A program made the position numbers and the translations under genes. Source: Paraphysomonas bandaiensis (Eukaryota; Chrysophyceae). From it: a stretch of 64,000 nucleotides of DNA. Below are positions 1 to 11,581 of this stretch, piece after piece (position 1 is the first letter of the stretch; each line of letters opens with the position of its first letter). The notes below the pieces were generated by a model. It was not told the origin of the DNA. It was given only the letters and a program-made list of their open reading frames with translations, and made no database searches. The stretch is taken from positions 50,839-114,838 of the forward strand of contig CBFFRP010000073.1 of NCBI GenBank assembly GCA_965644295.1. The letters are read 5' to 3'.

Positions 1-792
1 CTTTTGATGGCCCCATTAGCCGCCAGATAACGGGCCAATTTTATAGTGGGCCATTCATCCTCCTTCCCCTCAGGCATATCAGCGGCTAGCTCTTCAAATC
101 CAATCAACTTTCCCGTGGCAACACCGTCTTCGAAAAAAACTAGAGTAGGCATGGTACGTATTCTAAGCTTGTCAACGAAAAATGGAGCCTTTTCGGCGTT
201 AATATATATAAACTTCGATTCAATATGACGGGCTGCAAGTTTTTGTAGATGCATATCCATTATTTTGCATCGAGGAAACTCTCTGTGGTAAAAATGGCAA
301 ATGACATGAACGCTTCCCGTCACTTCTGTCAGAAATTCATCCTGTGTTATTTCTCTGTACTGCCCATGACCTTTGCCAATATTTTCTAACTTCTGCAGTT
401 CGGAATTTTTTATCTCTCTCAGGCGCTTTTCACGCAGCATGCGGAGCTCTGCATCCTCATCACCGTGATTATCATCATCGTCATCTTCATTCATAGGTGC
501 TTCTTCATTCTGTTCAGAGGCCGCAGCTGCCGCTTGGGCTCTTCGCCGTTTCTCTTGTGCTATCCGAGCCTGCTCCTTTTTATATGCCTCCCCAGTTGGA
601 CCGTCCACAGAAGTATCATTACCACCTTGTCCCTGGGCATATTTAGCTTTCAAATCATCCACAGCTTTACCCATTCTATTGTTGACCTAATATACCGTAT
701 AAGTGTAGAATTATAGTCATATATAACGTACTCACCTCTTGGGCTACAGCTCCTTGCATTTCGGGTGTCATAGCGGGAGATGATTTCAACAT
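1..792 (-). CDS. TXNDC9: TXNDC9/PLP3-type thioredoxin-domain protein, 3' end beyond window
   Basis: Two exons (736-792 and 1-686) are joined by a 49-nt GTGAGT...TTAG intron. The start ATG is at 792. The N-terminal half is charged and helical, with EKRRRAQAAAAASEQ and an acidic stretch, then LREKRLREIKNSELQKLE and the family signature KGHGQYREITQDEFLTEV. The thioredoxin fold follows: VICHFYHREFPRCKIMD, then FIYINAEKAPFFVDKLRIR and MPTLVFFEDG with the cis-proline. As in TXNDC9 the first cysteine of CxxC is missing and only the second is kept. The family regulates CCT/TRiC chaperonin folding of actin and tubulin in the cytosol. Loss of the redox motif fits a chaperone co-factor rather than an oxidoreductase. 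The C-terminus lies outside the window; about 247 residues are visible, so most of the protein is present. Confidence 0.9.
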
Positions 793-1735
793 CTTATCTT
801 TTTCTGTTACTCTACCTGACAATAATGATCTACGTGTATGTTTAACCACAACTGGAACTGAGCTGCGTGAGTGATATACAGCACCAGTATATATAATGTG
901 TATAAAAAAATTTAAACCAAAAGAAGCCTGTTTTTTTATAGTCGTTTCATCTGTAGTGTAGTATATACTGTGTTGTAGTACAGCAGATAACAGATAGTGT
1001 ACCGGTCTACAGATACGTCAAGTGGTGTAGAGGTACAGATACAGCGCAGTTTCCCACCGCCCCTCATAGTATCGAGACACCATTTATGAGCCATATATGA
1101 GTGCCGTATATACGGGATTAGGGTGACTATTGCGGTGTATCCGTCAGGTGTGACTACTGTCATTGCTACTTTGGGTTCCCAAATTGTCGGCCTGCTACAG
1201 GGAGAAGAGGGAAGAGTGCACTTGATTAGGGTGGAAATTTTCAGATGTTTTCGGAGCAGACTGGTGAAGCTGGTGATTGGTGCCTTTAGAGGATATATAC
1301 CAGTCGGGAATATCTGTAGTAGCGGTGTGGGTGATGTCGTAGTACGTGCCGTGCATCCCTGCGATCAGTAGCCTGCAGCAGGTTGCATCCAGCATAGTTC
1401 GTGAAATAGCAGTAATCAGTGATAAGCTCCGGGTACAGTAGTGATAGGAATATATTTAATGTGAAGAATATTAATACTTGGAATATACCTGGTGAAAATG
1501 AGCAAGTGAGTGACGATATTATGAATTTTGGTGGCATCGAGAACTATACTTTAATCAGTGGTGGCATAGCTCGTCGGTTTCTATATAAAATACATCTATT
1601 AGCAAGAAAATAAATTAACTCACGACTGAACATGGATAGTACTTTTGAATTCAATTATGTCACGAAATCGTGTACGATATAGATATTAAGACTTACTAGC
1701 AATACAAGCAACTTGACATGCATTTCTCGTTGTCA
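793..1735. other. Intergenic, no supported gene
   Basis: I see no supported coding region. The short open frames on both strands lack domain features and splice logic. 950-1070 is rich in short TACAG/TATAC-like steps, similar in texture to 7690-7830. Confidence 0.5.
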
Positions 1736-1743
1736 CTATAAAT

Positions 1744-2496
1744 CAGGGATAGGGAACAATATATTGCAATACTATTGTTATATAGCGTTCCATCAATAGT
1801 ATTGAAGGATTTTTTAAACCGGTCCTACAATACAATTACAATATATTGTCAATGTATTGCAATATATTAGTATGACTACTCAGTAGGTAAACACATCCGT
1901 AGATTTCATTTTTAGTATTAGTCATTAAGATCACATGACAACCAAACCAACTGTTGCTTATAGCTAATAAAAATCCACCTCGTCCTCATCCTCTGAGCCA
2001 TCATCGGTGAGGTCAACATCACCATATTCATCCACAGAATTAATTGAAATATGCTAGTATCCGGCCATAACTGTCGAATAGCTTTCAGAAATAACAGCAT
2101 ATTAAGTAGGATGGATACTTTTGCGCAACATTGATATAATATGTTTAGCTGTGCTGAACAGACGTTCCCATGTATTGGAAGTACATACCAGGGCCAGGCA
2201 ACCGTTAATGACTCGTGGATCTGTACGTTTCTTAATTTTTTGAGCTGACTGAAGATTTTTAGTCGCATTGTCAACATCAGCTTCATTATCCTTTGTAATG
2301 TTGTAATCAATTTCTCGGTTATATATATCCATTTTGCACCCTACAGCAGTTGAGAATCTTCTCTTATATGACTATCATAATATTGATTGCAATGTATTGC
2401 AATAGTATTGTGAGCTCTTTTAACAGAAACACTATTGATGGAATATTTGACCAGTCCACTAATCAATATATTTTACAATATTGTTCCTTATCCCTG
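1744..2496 (-). mobile_element. hAT-superfamily element remnant with 8-bp target duplication
   Basis: The element starts CAGGGATAGGGAACAATAT and ends ACAATATTGTTCCTTATCCCTG-like, so its termini are inverted repeats. It is flanked by a perfect 8-bp direct repeat CTATAAAT (1736-1743 and 2497-2504), the hallmark target-site duplication of hAT transposons. The minus strand (about 2332 down to 1918) keeps the C-terminal dimerisation region: SNTWERLFSTAKHIISMLRK in one frame and LNMLLFLKAIRQLW in another. A frameshift near 2110 and deletion of the rest make it non-autonomous. The interior is rich in TTGCAATATATTG palindromes. A sister element with the same ends lies at 46629-47892. Confidence 0.9.
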
Positions 2497-2504
2497 CTAT
2501 AAAT

Positions 2505-2889
2505 TCAAGAAAGGTAGTTGTAGGTTGCAGTAAAAATTATCAGTACAATGCTATATGATCTGATAGCCTTGCTTGTTGATCAAAGAAGAACATCAGTAGC
2601 ACTATTAAATATTTGTTTAGGTATCGATGAGTATGAACAAAATTTTTCTTGCTTTGCTATAATCGGTACACAGATAAAAGCACATTCGTACTATACAACT
2701 AACGAACAACAGTCCTGCTTAGCATTATGAAACATACAACTGCATAAACATCGTTAATTGAAAATACCGTTCCCAGGAAAGTATAAAAGATATGCCCATA
2801 GTCATGCACTTCATTTTACATGACTACGAGAGTAAAAAGTAATGTCAATATAGTATTTACAATGTACACATTAGGTAGCATATATATCT
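2505..2889. other. Intergenic, no supported gene
   Basis: AT-rich sequence between the hAT remnant and the EF-hand gene. Nothing codes convincingly. Confidence 0.5.
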
Positions 2890-4189
2890 CTATATCCTGT
2901 TCCGACCATAAGAGTGATTTCTCTTTAATCCAGATGCAAGCTGCGGCCTCGCAATGCTAGGTAGAGCTATACTACTCCGCAAGGTAGACCTGCTAAATGT
3001 TTTGTTCATCGAGGTACGGGTCGATGCTGCGGGGTGGAGCTCATTTCCTTCAAGTTTAAATGATTCGTTTTTCCGGAGTACATACTTTGCCGGAGATATA
3101 TCTCCCACTTGTGACTGTTGGTGATGATGGCGCAACATACGCTGATTAGTGTCTATCGGGGATAGAGACAGACCTGAAGGTGGGCAAATCGTGTAATCTA
3201 CTTCATTTTCATTCTAAATTAAAATGAGTACATATAGGGATTTCGGTGTTTCCAGTACCTGAGAAAATGAGGACGATGGAGTGGAGAAAGTTGACAATGA
3301 CGAAGACGACGAGCAGCTAATACTCTGTGGGTCGAAATCCAAAGTTCGCAGTAGGGATGTGGGCAGAGCATCCTCCAGGGGTACCAGTAATGGAGGACGC
3401 CTAGCCGGAGGGTTCTCCTCTTGATCTTGTGCTTCATGTTCTGACAGATCCTTTGAACCACTACTAGAGAGAGAGATACACTGAGGGTTTCTGATGACCT
3501 GATGCAGATACATAACCGTCTGCTTAGATTTCTGCATATGCTGATCGTGTAGCACCACCAATGTATCTAGGTTCTTTCTTTTTCGGCCCTTCACATAGTT
3601 TACAACTCCAGCTGACCTACGATAGCGATTATATATTACTTTCAATCGCAAACACACACCTTCTACTACGATGCCTGCTCAGTTCATGCGCTTCCCAAGC
3701 TCTATCTATCTCAAACGATCTGAAGGCGGCATTATTTACTACGTGCTGCATCAAGACCCCTCGCCGCTGCTGCGTCAATACTGTTTCAGTGGATAATACG
3801 CTGCCACTGTCAACAAGAGCATCAAGTTTATGCAATTGGAGTTTACGAGATGATAAGTTCTGCGCAATGGCCACAAGGAACTCGTCGAATGTTATTTCAC
3901 CAGAGTTGTCAATATCTGCCCCATTAAACATATTTTTAACTTCACTTTTGTTTTTCATAATGCCGGATGAGAGAACCACATTGGCTAGCTCATCAATACT
4001 AACCGTTCCGCCTTTGTCGGCATCCATTGCGTCAAACCACTTGCGGTACTTCATGAGCTGATCATCTGTAAAGGTTCGCTTCTGCTCCTTTACATACAGC
4101 CGTTGAGCCAGTGCCTCTTCGCGAGACATGTTAACGGCAGATAGAGACGGCATACGCTCAAGCGGGTTGCGTTTGATCTGCGGGGTCAT
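2890..4189 (-). CDS. Two-EF-hand calcium-binding protein, 403 aa
   Basis: Three exons (3660-4189, 3259-3616, 2890-3213) are joined by introns of 43 and 45 nt. Phases match and the total is 404 codons. Two adjacent canonical EF-hands are visible: loop DADKGGTVSIDE (about residues 56-67) and loop DIDNSGEITFDE (about 92-103), each with acidic residues at 1, 3 and 12. They are preceded by a helix, TDDQLMKYRKWFDAMD. The rest (about 110-403) is basic and serine-rich low-complexity sequence, including KGRKRKN and a poly-Ser run, with no recognised domain or membrane segment. It is probably a calcium sensor with a disordered tail. The EF-hand call is firm; the partner and pathway are unknown. Upstream is 713 bp without a gene. 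Confidence 0.8.
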
Positions 4190-4902
4190 GGAGGCAAAGG
4201 GGTCGAGTATAAGAAGTGTAGAGGTATCTAGATGTGGAATTATCTATCGAATAGAGGCAATCTACTCGTAGCCAGTTGATGCACTAATTGCTCCCACTCC
4301 CACTTATTTACATCCCTGTTATATCTAAAGATACATGTGTATGGTATGTCGATATATCACTAATCAGAGCTACAATTAATATATATAAGTACTCTATATA
4401 CCAATTGCGCATATAGAATAACAGATATAAAGTGTGGACAATAACATACATACCATACATACGTGTGATATGGTATCATACTTACGAAGTCGCATCCACA
4501 CTACGACTGCGTATATTCAACTCATGCGCACCCAATAAGTGAAACACGTCCCAAATTACCAACTTACTTCAAACAGAAATATGAGATCCAATGATATGAC
4601 GTGATTATAAGTAATCAACTAATGATTGGATATTCGATTTATTTGACCATTCATACCGATTAGTTTACCATTGCGGGGGTATGATTGGACATTACCAATA
4701 ATCTCCCCAATATGGGACGCGTCGAGAACAAATGTGGTGATTTTCATGGCGGTGGCTTCTTCTGCCGTATTATATACAGTATATATATAGCAGTGTGTAC
4801 CTGTCGCTCTGTATATTTAACACCACAGGAGATCAAACCATTTAGTCCACCACTTACAATTTAAGTTATCAAGTTTCCCTTTGAAGGAATAACCTATTCG
4901 TC
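4190..4902. other. Intergenic between divergent genes
   Basis: 713 bp, AT-rich, probably holding promoters for the EF-hand gene (minus) and the small plus-strand gene. TATATA-type tracts occur near 4386 and 4780. No gene is seen. Confidence 0.45.
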
Positions 4903-5250
4903 ATGTTGAGAATGATGGAAAGTGGATCCCATGTTACCCGTATCAACTCTGTTCGACGAGTATACAGGGTGCCCCGCGTATCGCTTTGTTCCACTCCGGA
5001 CCCTAATGTACACCCCCATGCACATTCAATAGTTCGCCAGGCTATACGTAACAAAAATCCGGCACTTTACGGTAATAAAAAGGTCTTGACAAATCAAGAA
5101 AAGTTAAGGATAGCTGCTGTGGATATTGTCTCACCCGCTGAAGCAGAAGCAGACAGGAAAGAGATATTAGCTCACAAGGTATACGGTATGGTAGGTTTAT
5201 TTTGTTCACTTGTTGGATTGGGATTGGGGATAAATATATTTTTAAGTTAG
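4903..5250 (+). CDS. Small single-pass membrane protein, 115 aa, unknown
   Basis: A single exon with an ATG start. The first ~50 residues are rich in Arg, Ser and Val with almost no acid (VRRVYRVPRVSLC), which could be a mitochondrial targeting sequence. A charged middle follows (SPAEAEADRKEILAHK). One hydrophobic C-terminal helix, VYGMVGLFCSLVGLGLGINI, would give a tail-anchored or inner-membrane topology. I do not recognise the family. A small mitochondrial membrane subunit is a guess from composition only. Confidence 0.5.
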   Translation: MLRMMESGSHVTRINSVRRVYRVPRVSLCSTPDPNVHPHAHSIVRQAIRNKNPALYGNKKVLTNQEKLRIAAVDIVSPAEAEADRKEILAHKVYGMVGLFCSLVGLGLGINIFLS

Positions 5251-5760
5251 ATGGTTTGAGTGCAATGATGGAAAAGTCTCTTGTTCTATTAGCAGAACTG
5301 CAAATGCATGCATGTGGTGTAAATAATCACTAAAATTTAACAACTAAAAGTCATCTTAATATTTCTCTGTATACTATTGAGAATTCGTTGCAGTTGGACT
5401 TTTCCCATGGTTTATTCAGGATTTAGAACCGCTCATAGTAGTGAAAGTGCATCAACGAATAGGAGTAACTAGTTCATATCATTACCGGATAAAAAGTTGA
5501 TTATGATTATTGACTTTTAATTCTATTTGGCACTATCAGAAACTTTAAAATCAACTGCAATAATAACTATATAAGTATACGATACCACTTTGTGGACGTG
5601 TTTCAAAGGTCACAATAAATAGTTTCAAGAGTACACGCATATAGCGTTGTTGAAATTATTTTACGACGTAATATAGTACAAGATACATAGCTCACTGATT
5701 TCAGCAATGAACTTACATATGAACACATTGCGTTCTTTCGATACCAATAGACTGTTTGCT
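5251..5760. other. Intergenic, no supported gene
   Basis: 510 bp of AT-rich sequence between convergent genes. No coding potential is apparent. Confidence 0.5.
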
Positions 5761-7459
5761 CTAATAGTCACCGTCATCTCCAGTATCCCACGGTTCTGCA
5801 TCAACCACAGCACTAACTGCCAGCGGGATGACCAGTTCATTGTATTTTCTAATTGTCATACGATGAATCCCAAGTCTTCCGGAGGACTCTGATGTACCCA
5901 TTTCGTCTTGTACGAGACTATGTTTCTCCATGCTCAATAGAGTTCCAACGCTACTCCTTACAGAGCTCATGACAGATGAAACTTTTGGATGTGGACTCAA
6001 TGTTTCTTCTATTTCATCTGAACACAAGCATATATTTACAGTACTCACACATTGAATACGCAATACTACCTTCAAATAAGCTAGTGTCCACCACTGCATC
6101 ATACATCTCCTCGGTTATTTCAGGGGGCATCGAGTTCGCCCGATCGTTTTCAGTTAAGTAATGGAACAGCTCATCCCCAGGAGTAATTGGAGTGGCGTTT
6201 TTCTCCTGTCTTGTTAAATCAACCTCGTCAAATGATCCATAGCCTCTCAGCATTCGCTGGCGAGCAAGCATGGGCTTGTCAATATTCCCTGTAGAGCCAG
6301 TGTCTATCTGGCTAAAGAGCATTTTAATGTTATTCAGATCGTCAAGAGTGATTCTCTGCAGTCGCAACAGCTCTAAAATGGTGAACTCTCCCAAACTTAT
6401 GAGCTCGTCGTCGCCATAGAGGTTGGCGGCATAGTTATACTCTTTCTCGGTTAGTGGAGTAGAGAGAACAGACATTTCATGTTCTCTAACTGTCCGCTCG
6501 ACCATAAGGCTTGCGAATTGACCCAAAAGTACTGTGAAAAGAGGGTATCCGATGATGACGTATATAAGTAACGCTATCTCTCGCATAATGCCAATATCGC
6601 ACGTAGAATCTGTTCCACCCTCACAATCGGGCCCTGCATCGATTGCACAACAATTACGAGTACAAGTTGAAATTTTGGAGAAAGAGTGTTAAATACCTAC
6701 GAAGCATGCCCCTGCGATGGTGCTGAGCGCAAAGAAAAGGGCAGATCCCGCACTCTTTCCCTCTACAAATATGCAATATACGGTACCCACTAGCATCCAC
6801 ACGACAACCGCAGCGAAGATTTTGTACTTGGTCTTGTGGTCTTCCCAATGTATGGCATGTGCCAGTCTTTCACTCCAAAAGTACCAGTAGTCCCAGAAAC
6901 CTACATACCCATCACCGTCTATATCCACTGGGGTGTCGGGGTATTCCATGAGCTTCCGACGCTCCTCTGCCGCAATCTCTGGGGCTCTTGACACCAGCAC
7001 TCCCACATATATCCCAATCATACCTGGTATCACACAACGGTCAAACAGCAGTTTACATTATAGACATGTAAAAAACAGACCGGCCAAGAAGAATGCACCG
7101 TATATGTAATAGAGGACCGTAAATACATCCGCAAAGTCGGTGGTATTTGCTGGAACCATAAACAACATGCCCAAAAGAGTGTTCACCGCGTAGAACACAG
7201 ATGTAGAAATTCGCCAGTGGTTGGTAACCTTATAAAATACTGTTCCAACCATAATAGACGCTATAATCAATACGCATCCTTTGTGGTTCGATACCCATTC
7301 CTTTGCTACACTGCAAAACTTCGCAATGCGGGAAATGAGACCACCCGGCCACACGTTGGTTGTGCCCTGGGGATGGACGTTAGTTTCAATGGGCCTGTAG
7401 GACTTTAGCTCAATATCTCGAATATTGGAATCCATATTCAGATTGTAATCATTGACCAA
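5761..7459 (-). CDS. Two-pore (K2P/TPK-like) channel protein with EF-hands, degenerate filters, 520 aa
   Basis: Four exons: 7066-7459, 6697-7023, 6633-6049 and 6017-5761. Introns are 42, 63 and only 31 nt, and the total is 521 codons. The layout is TM-pore-TM twice. TM1 is around residues 62-78; pore 1 is SVFYAVNTLLGMLFMVP (88-103) followed by FTVLYYIYGAFFLAGLFF. TM3 is KIFAAVVVWMLVGTVYCIF; pore 2 is ALFFALSTIAGACFVG; then LLIYVIIGYPLFTVLLGQF. Helix signatures match two-pore potassium channels, but neither pore keeps the TxGYG filter. An EF-hand loop DIDGDGYVGFWD (165-176) sits between the two pore units, and a second degenerate loop DTGSTGNIDKPM lies in the C-terminal cytosolic tail. It is probably calcium-responsive. 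Potassium selectivity is doubtful; ion and membrane are unknown. Confidence 0.72.
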
Positions 7460-7945
7460 AACTCAAGCACGTGTCATCTGTCATAATGTATTCTCTTATC
7501 ATATGAATGTACCACACGCCTATGCATGCAATGCAGAGACCCTCTCAGGCCGTCTTGCACTCTAAACATATCATAGGGCGGTGTTATGTCCCTATTCCTG
7601 CTTTACACTGGACATACAGGTCATTAGTGGGGTGTTGCGGTGTAGTTATATGCATATAAGTTGCATATGATTTGTTGTGTAGACAAACTGGCAGCAGTTC
7701 ACATACATATGTTCTGCTGGATGTACGATATACAGCAGTATACACCATGCACGTATACTTCGATATACAGTACTCAGTATACAGATACAGCAGTATATGG
7801 TATACAGCCATAGTATACAGACATGTACTCCTTGATATACTCTGTCGGTGTACTCTTCCACATATGGCACTTGGAACTGCCCATGGATTGCTTCGACTAA
7901 CAACTGAAGGCCAGGTCTGCACACGGTGTATTGTTCTGGTGTAGA
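7460..7945. other. Intergenic between divergent genes, TATAC/TACAG-rich
   Basis: Holds a low-complexity stretch (about 7690-7830) of TATACAGTA-like steps. Open frames over it are compositional artefacts. It separates the channel gene and the glycosyltransferase gene, so it probably carries both promoters. Confidence 0.45.
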
Positions 7946-9735
7946 ATGAGAATAGGGTGGATATATGTCGCATGCTGTTGCATGCAGGTGATATCACTGC
8001 TAGAGGCATTAATAGTAGAGAATATATGCCCGATAAGAAGCCCCGCCACTGGCACCATTACATTTCTGGAGGAAATACGTCAAGACTTGACCGATGTGCA
8101 TTGGTCAATACAAGAAGGAGAACCCATGGCGTGGGATGTGGCAGTGCCCTCCTCTTCCTTGTCTTCCTGTCCTCATCCTGCTACACTGGGGCTACAAGAG
8201 TTCTCTGACTTCGGACCTCATCCTACAAGTTGGCATAAGAGTAAATATATTAGGTGTTCTGGTCATACTGATGTAACAAACCATGCACACTTTGCGTTTC
8301 TTGACACCTACGGAGCAAGACTCGTAGATAATGTGTTGGAAGTTGTAGTAGCAGATCCTGGTTTTCAAGTCAAGAGTGGGAGCACCACTTCTACACTTTC
8401 AATGTATTACGAAGCCAGCAGTTACGGCCTTGGACTGAACGATAGTGCTGGCCTTGCGCCCCCACTACATGTTAAGGCGGTATCCCCCTCAGAGATGCGA
8501 AATGTGGTTAGACGTGAGGAGCACTCCGGTGGCTGCTATTGTGATATATTACTTCCTGAGAGGGTATATATGGCCCTTGGACTTATATACTACCCACAGT
8601 ATGGACATACCATATTCAATGGTCTCTCTAATCTAATGGCGACAATGTGGCGAAAGCAATTGAGAGCAGGATCTGGTGCTGGTGTTGGAGAAAATGTGGT
8701 ATTTTCTCCATACCTTCGCCGTAATACGACATCATCGGCTGAAGACGTACCACACACACAGTATATGATTCAATGGCATGACATGTATGACGAGCTGTTT
8801 GGAGCACTCGTTGATGAAATTGTACCATGGGAACGAATTTTAGACGCATCGATGAAGGGTGTGAAGGTGTGTTTCAACAGGTTGCTAGTTGGCGCCCTTC
8901 CGCATATGGACCACCTGAATGTCACAGTTCCTGATCATATGTGGGACAGGTTCAGTCGATGGCTAATATCATTTCTCTTCAAAAACGAGATCACTGGTTA
9001 CCGTGGAAAGGAATTCAATCCCCGCATAGAGACTATCTCACAAGAACAATTGATGAAATTTAACCCTTTTCAGCCACATAGTAGAGGCAAAAGTGATTGT
9101 AGCGTGACTTTTGTTGTGCGACGGATTAGATCGAATAGTGAGGAGGCTATCTTTGAACGCGAATCCAGAGACATAGCTAACCTTGCTGCACTGGTGACAG
9201 AGGCTGAAGATATGGGGTGCTCGGTACAGACTTTATTGCTACAGCACATGAACATGAAAGATCAGGTGCATATCCATAGCCTGGACTTTTTTACTCTCTC
9301 TTATCTTAATACCGATTTAATGTTAAAATCCAGGTAGCCCAGGTACGCTGGAACACCACACTACTTGTTGGGGCAGATGGAACCGGTCTCCTTAATGCTG
9401 TGCACATGAATGAATGCAGCACTGTGTTGCGAGTAGAGATGTGGCGCAAGCCCGGGATTGTGGCCCGGTTGGGTCCTGCGAGATGGGTTGACTATCGACC
9501 TACACTGAGCGAGACTGTTTGGTTCAACTCCTCTCACCCAATAGCTCAGTATCTCAACTCAGTTCATCCGATGGAGAGACTTGAAACAATGTCTTTGGGA
9601 GAGTCCCCTTTTCCTGACCACGAGGTAGAGTACTTTTTGAGAGAATATCAGGCTACAACTGTAAATGTAACTGAGTTTAGAAGTGTAGTTGACTCTAGCA
9701 TTAAGTATCATAGGGCATGTTCTGTACCCATGTAA
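7946..9735 (+). CDS. GT61-family glycosyltransferase (DUF563/EOGT-like), 573 aa
   Basis: Two exons (7946-9265, 9334-9735) with a 68-nt phase-0 intron. The first in-frame ATG is 7946. The N-terminus, MRIGWIYVACCCMQVISLL, is a likely signal anchor, so the enzyme should face the ER or Golgi lumen. GT61 landmarks in order: GHTIFNGLSNLMATMW, VCFNRLLVGALPHMD, VTFVVRRIRSNSEEAIFE, and the C-terminal core VRWNTTLLVGADGTGLLNAV, where most members have GxHGAGLTN. The intron falls just before this core. The family transfers xylose, arabinose or GlcNAc onto glycans or proteins; sugar and acceptor cannot be told from sequence. The histidine of the GxHGAG motif is Asp here, which could affect activity. Degenerate copia sequence begins about 220 bp downstream. 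Confidence 0.82.
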
Positions 9736-9951
9736 TACCTTTTTTATTGTAATTAAGCTAGTGTATAGTTGTTACTCATTTGGCGATAAAATTTATAACT
9801 GGATATGTTGATTCACGGTGTCAACCACTAGGTTATGATATATTGCAAATTGCAATGGTGTTGTAAGGTTGTGTCTATAATAATATTGCGATAATTTTTT
9901 AACCGGCCCAACAAACTACTGGAAAGTATAATTAATCAGCAACTAAAGCAA

Positions 9952-10390
9952 TGTGTGTATACCATATTGAGTTCAAGTCGTCAACTCACAACATTACCTG
10001 CTGCTTATGAGATTTTTAGACTGCCACCAGGACACTGTTTTAAACTGAAGGAAAGCTTCTATGATCTTCGAAGCTCAGTACAGTCATGGTATAAAGTTGA
10101 TAAGTTTATTAAGTCCTTACATTTTATATCATGTATACTTAACCCATGTTTAAAGGATCAGAGGTGAACTAGTTCTGTTAATTATATTTGTACATGATAT
10201 GCTTAAATTATAATTTCGGAAATTAAGCGACGAGTGTGTTCAATACTACAGCTATGAATGAGATTGGCCAGTTTTTGAACGTGAGAGTTATATTCTAACT
10301 ACAAATTGTCTCACACTTGACCAGACAGTGTACATCAAAGAGATACTGGCGAAGTGAATGTGGAGTTTCTGGGTCTGCAGACTGATAACG
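9952..10390 (+). pseudogene. Ty1/copia reverse transcriptase fragment, decayed
   Basis: The plus strand reads YEIFRLPPGHCFKLKESFYD...SSVQSWYKVDKFIKSL...NPCL. This matches the copia pattern of a PxGF-like segment, LKKSLYGLKQ, W, F.KSLGF and DPC. It is followed by LLIIFVHDML, a degenerate YVDD box, and further on CLTLDQTVYIKEILAK, the copia LSQ..YI.EIL segment. Stops and frame changes separate the blocks. No LTRs were found nearby. Confidence 0.7.
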
Positions 10391-10521
10391 AGTGGTTTGA
10401 TGACTATTGTCATTTGCTAATTCAGTAGTTGCACTGATTACTCGTGTTTAGTACAAATATTAATTAACAAACGTTTGGTATGCAGTAGTTACTATACACC
10501 ATAATATTATTTTGTATTATT

Positions 10522-11581
10522 GGGATCTATTATTGAACCTATATAGTCAATTTAGTGTAATTTCTTAGTCACACCAAAATTAGTGTAAAAACCTAGTCAA
10601 GCGGTTGAAAACCAACTAGTCATTTGATAATTCATATTTTCAGTTTACAACGGCTAGAGGTTGACTATAGGGTGTCTAGGTTGACTAGGTGCTTATACGG
10701 TATTCACCTACTAGTCAAAGTAAAATATTTTATTCAAACATGAGAGCATACTCTAGCCATTAATTTATGAATGCAGATATTGTATACATGCAATACATCA
10801 CATTTCAACGTCGCATTCCAATGAGCATTGGTCAGTTATCGTGGTCATGTCCAGTGCAGTTCCACAGCTTCCTAAAAAGGCCATGACACCGGCAAGTTCA
10901 CAGTTGATGAGGGTCCTCGCTGCGTTTTGAGGCTTGATGGAGATCGGCATGTGCTTCACATCAATATCCCCTGAGGACATAATAATTAATATAATATTAT
11001 GTAGAGAGCTATAAATATATTTTACATATCTTCCTTTTTTCTTCCTTGGTCTAAAAACAGGGGGATTTATGCTGTCATGGAAGCCTAAACAGTCATGGAA
11101 GTCATTCAATGGAGGGAGTAAAGGAAGATGAGCGTTAGTACTCATAGGATATATGAAGATCTCGAGATGTCCTGTAGATCATAGAGTGAGTTATGTCCAC
11201 AGCTTCATGGACCCCTCTTCCCCATAACACTCACAGGGGACTCATCACTATATATATATTCTATAAGCTATAGATAAGCTCGATAGTCATACACGAATAC
11301 CTGTGTTATAAGTAGATAATATTATGAAAATATAAGGGCTTATTGTTATGTTTGAATGTTTGTTTTGAAGCTCTGTAAAAGCCACTAATATATTGTGTAG
11401 TGTGAGATGGTATCTTTTAGACAGTCACAGTGTGTAATCAATGGATATAAGAATGACTAGTTAAATACCAATATTGACTAGCAGGCTGAGTCATTTATTA
11501 CTTTGATTATATAGGGTTATTCCACCAAAAAGAGAATAACTAGGTTTTTTAACAAAATTTACAAGGTGGAATAATATTTCC
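10522..11581. repeat. Degenerate terminal-inverted-repeat element, family A copy 1
   Basis: The left end (GGGATCTATTATTGAACC, then TTAGTCACACCAAAATTAGTG) is mirrored by the right end (GACTAG-rich, then ACAAGGTGGAATAATATTTCC). Related ends occur at about 35195-36205 and 36440-36521. The minus strand (11145-10798) has a short open frame ending in CSLECDVEM; the related copy near 35400 has a frame ending SFDCEDEM at the same place, so both may be remnants of one element gene. No transposase was recognised and no clear target duplication was found. Confidence 0.55.

Noticed and set aside
9266-9337. Coding extension of the GT61 first exon past 9265
   Set aside because: The splice at 9265/9334 restores the conserved family core, while the extension ends in a stop with no similarity.
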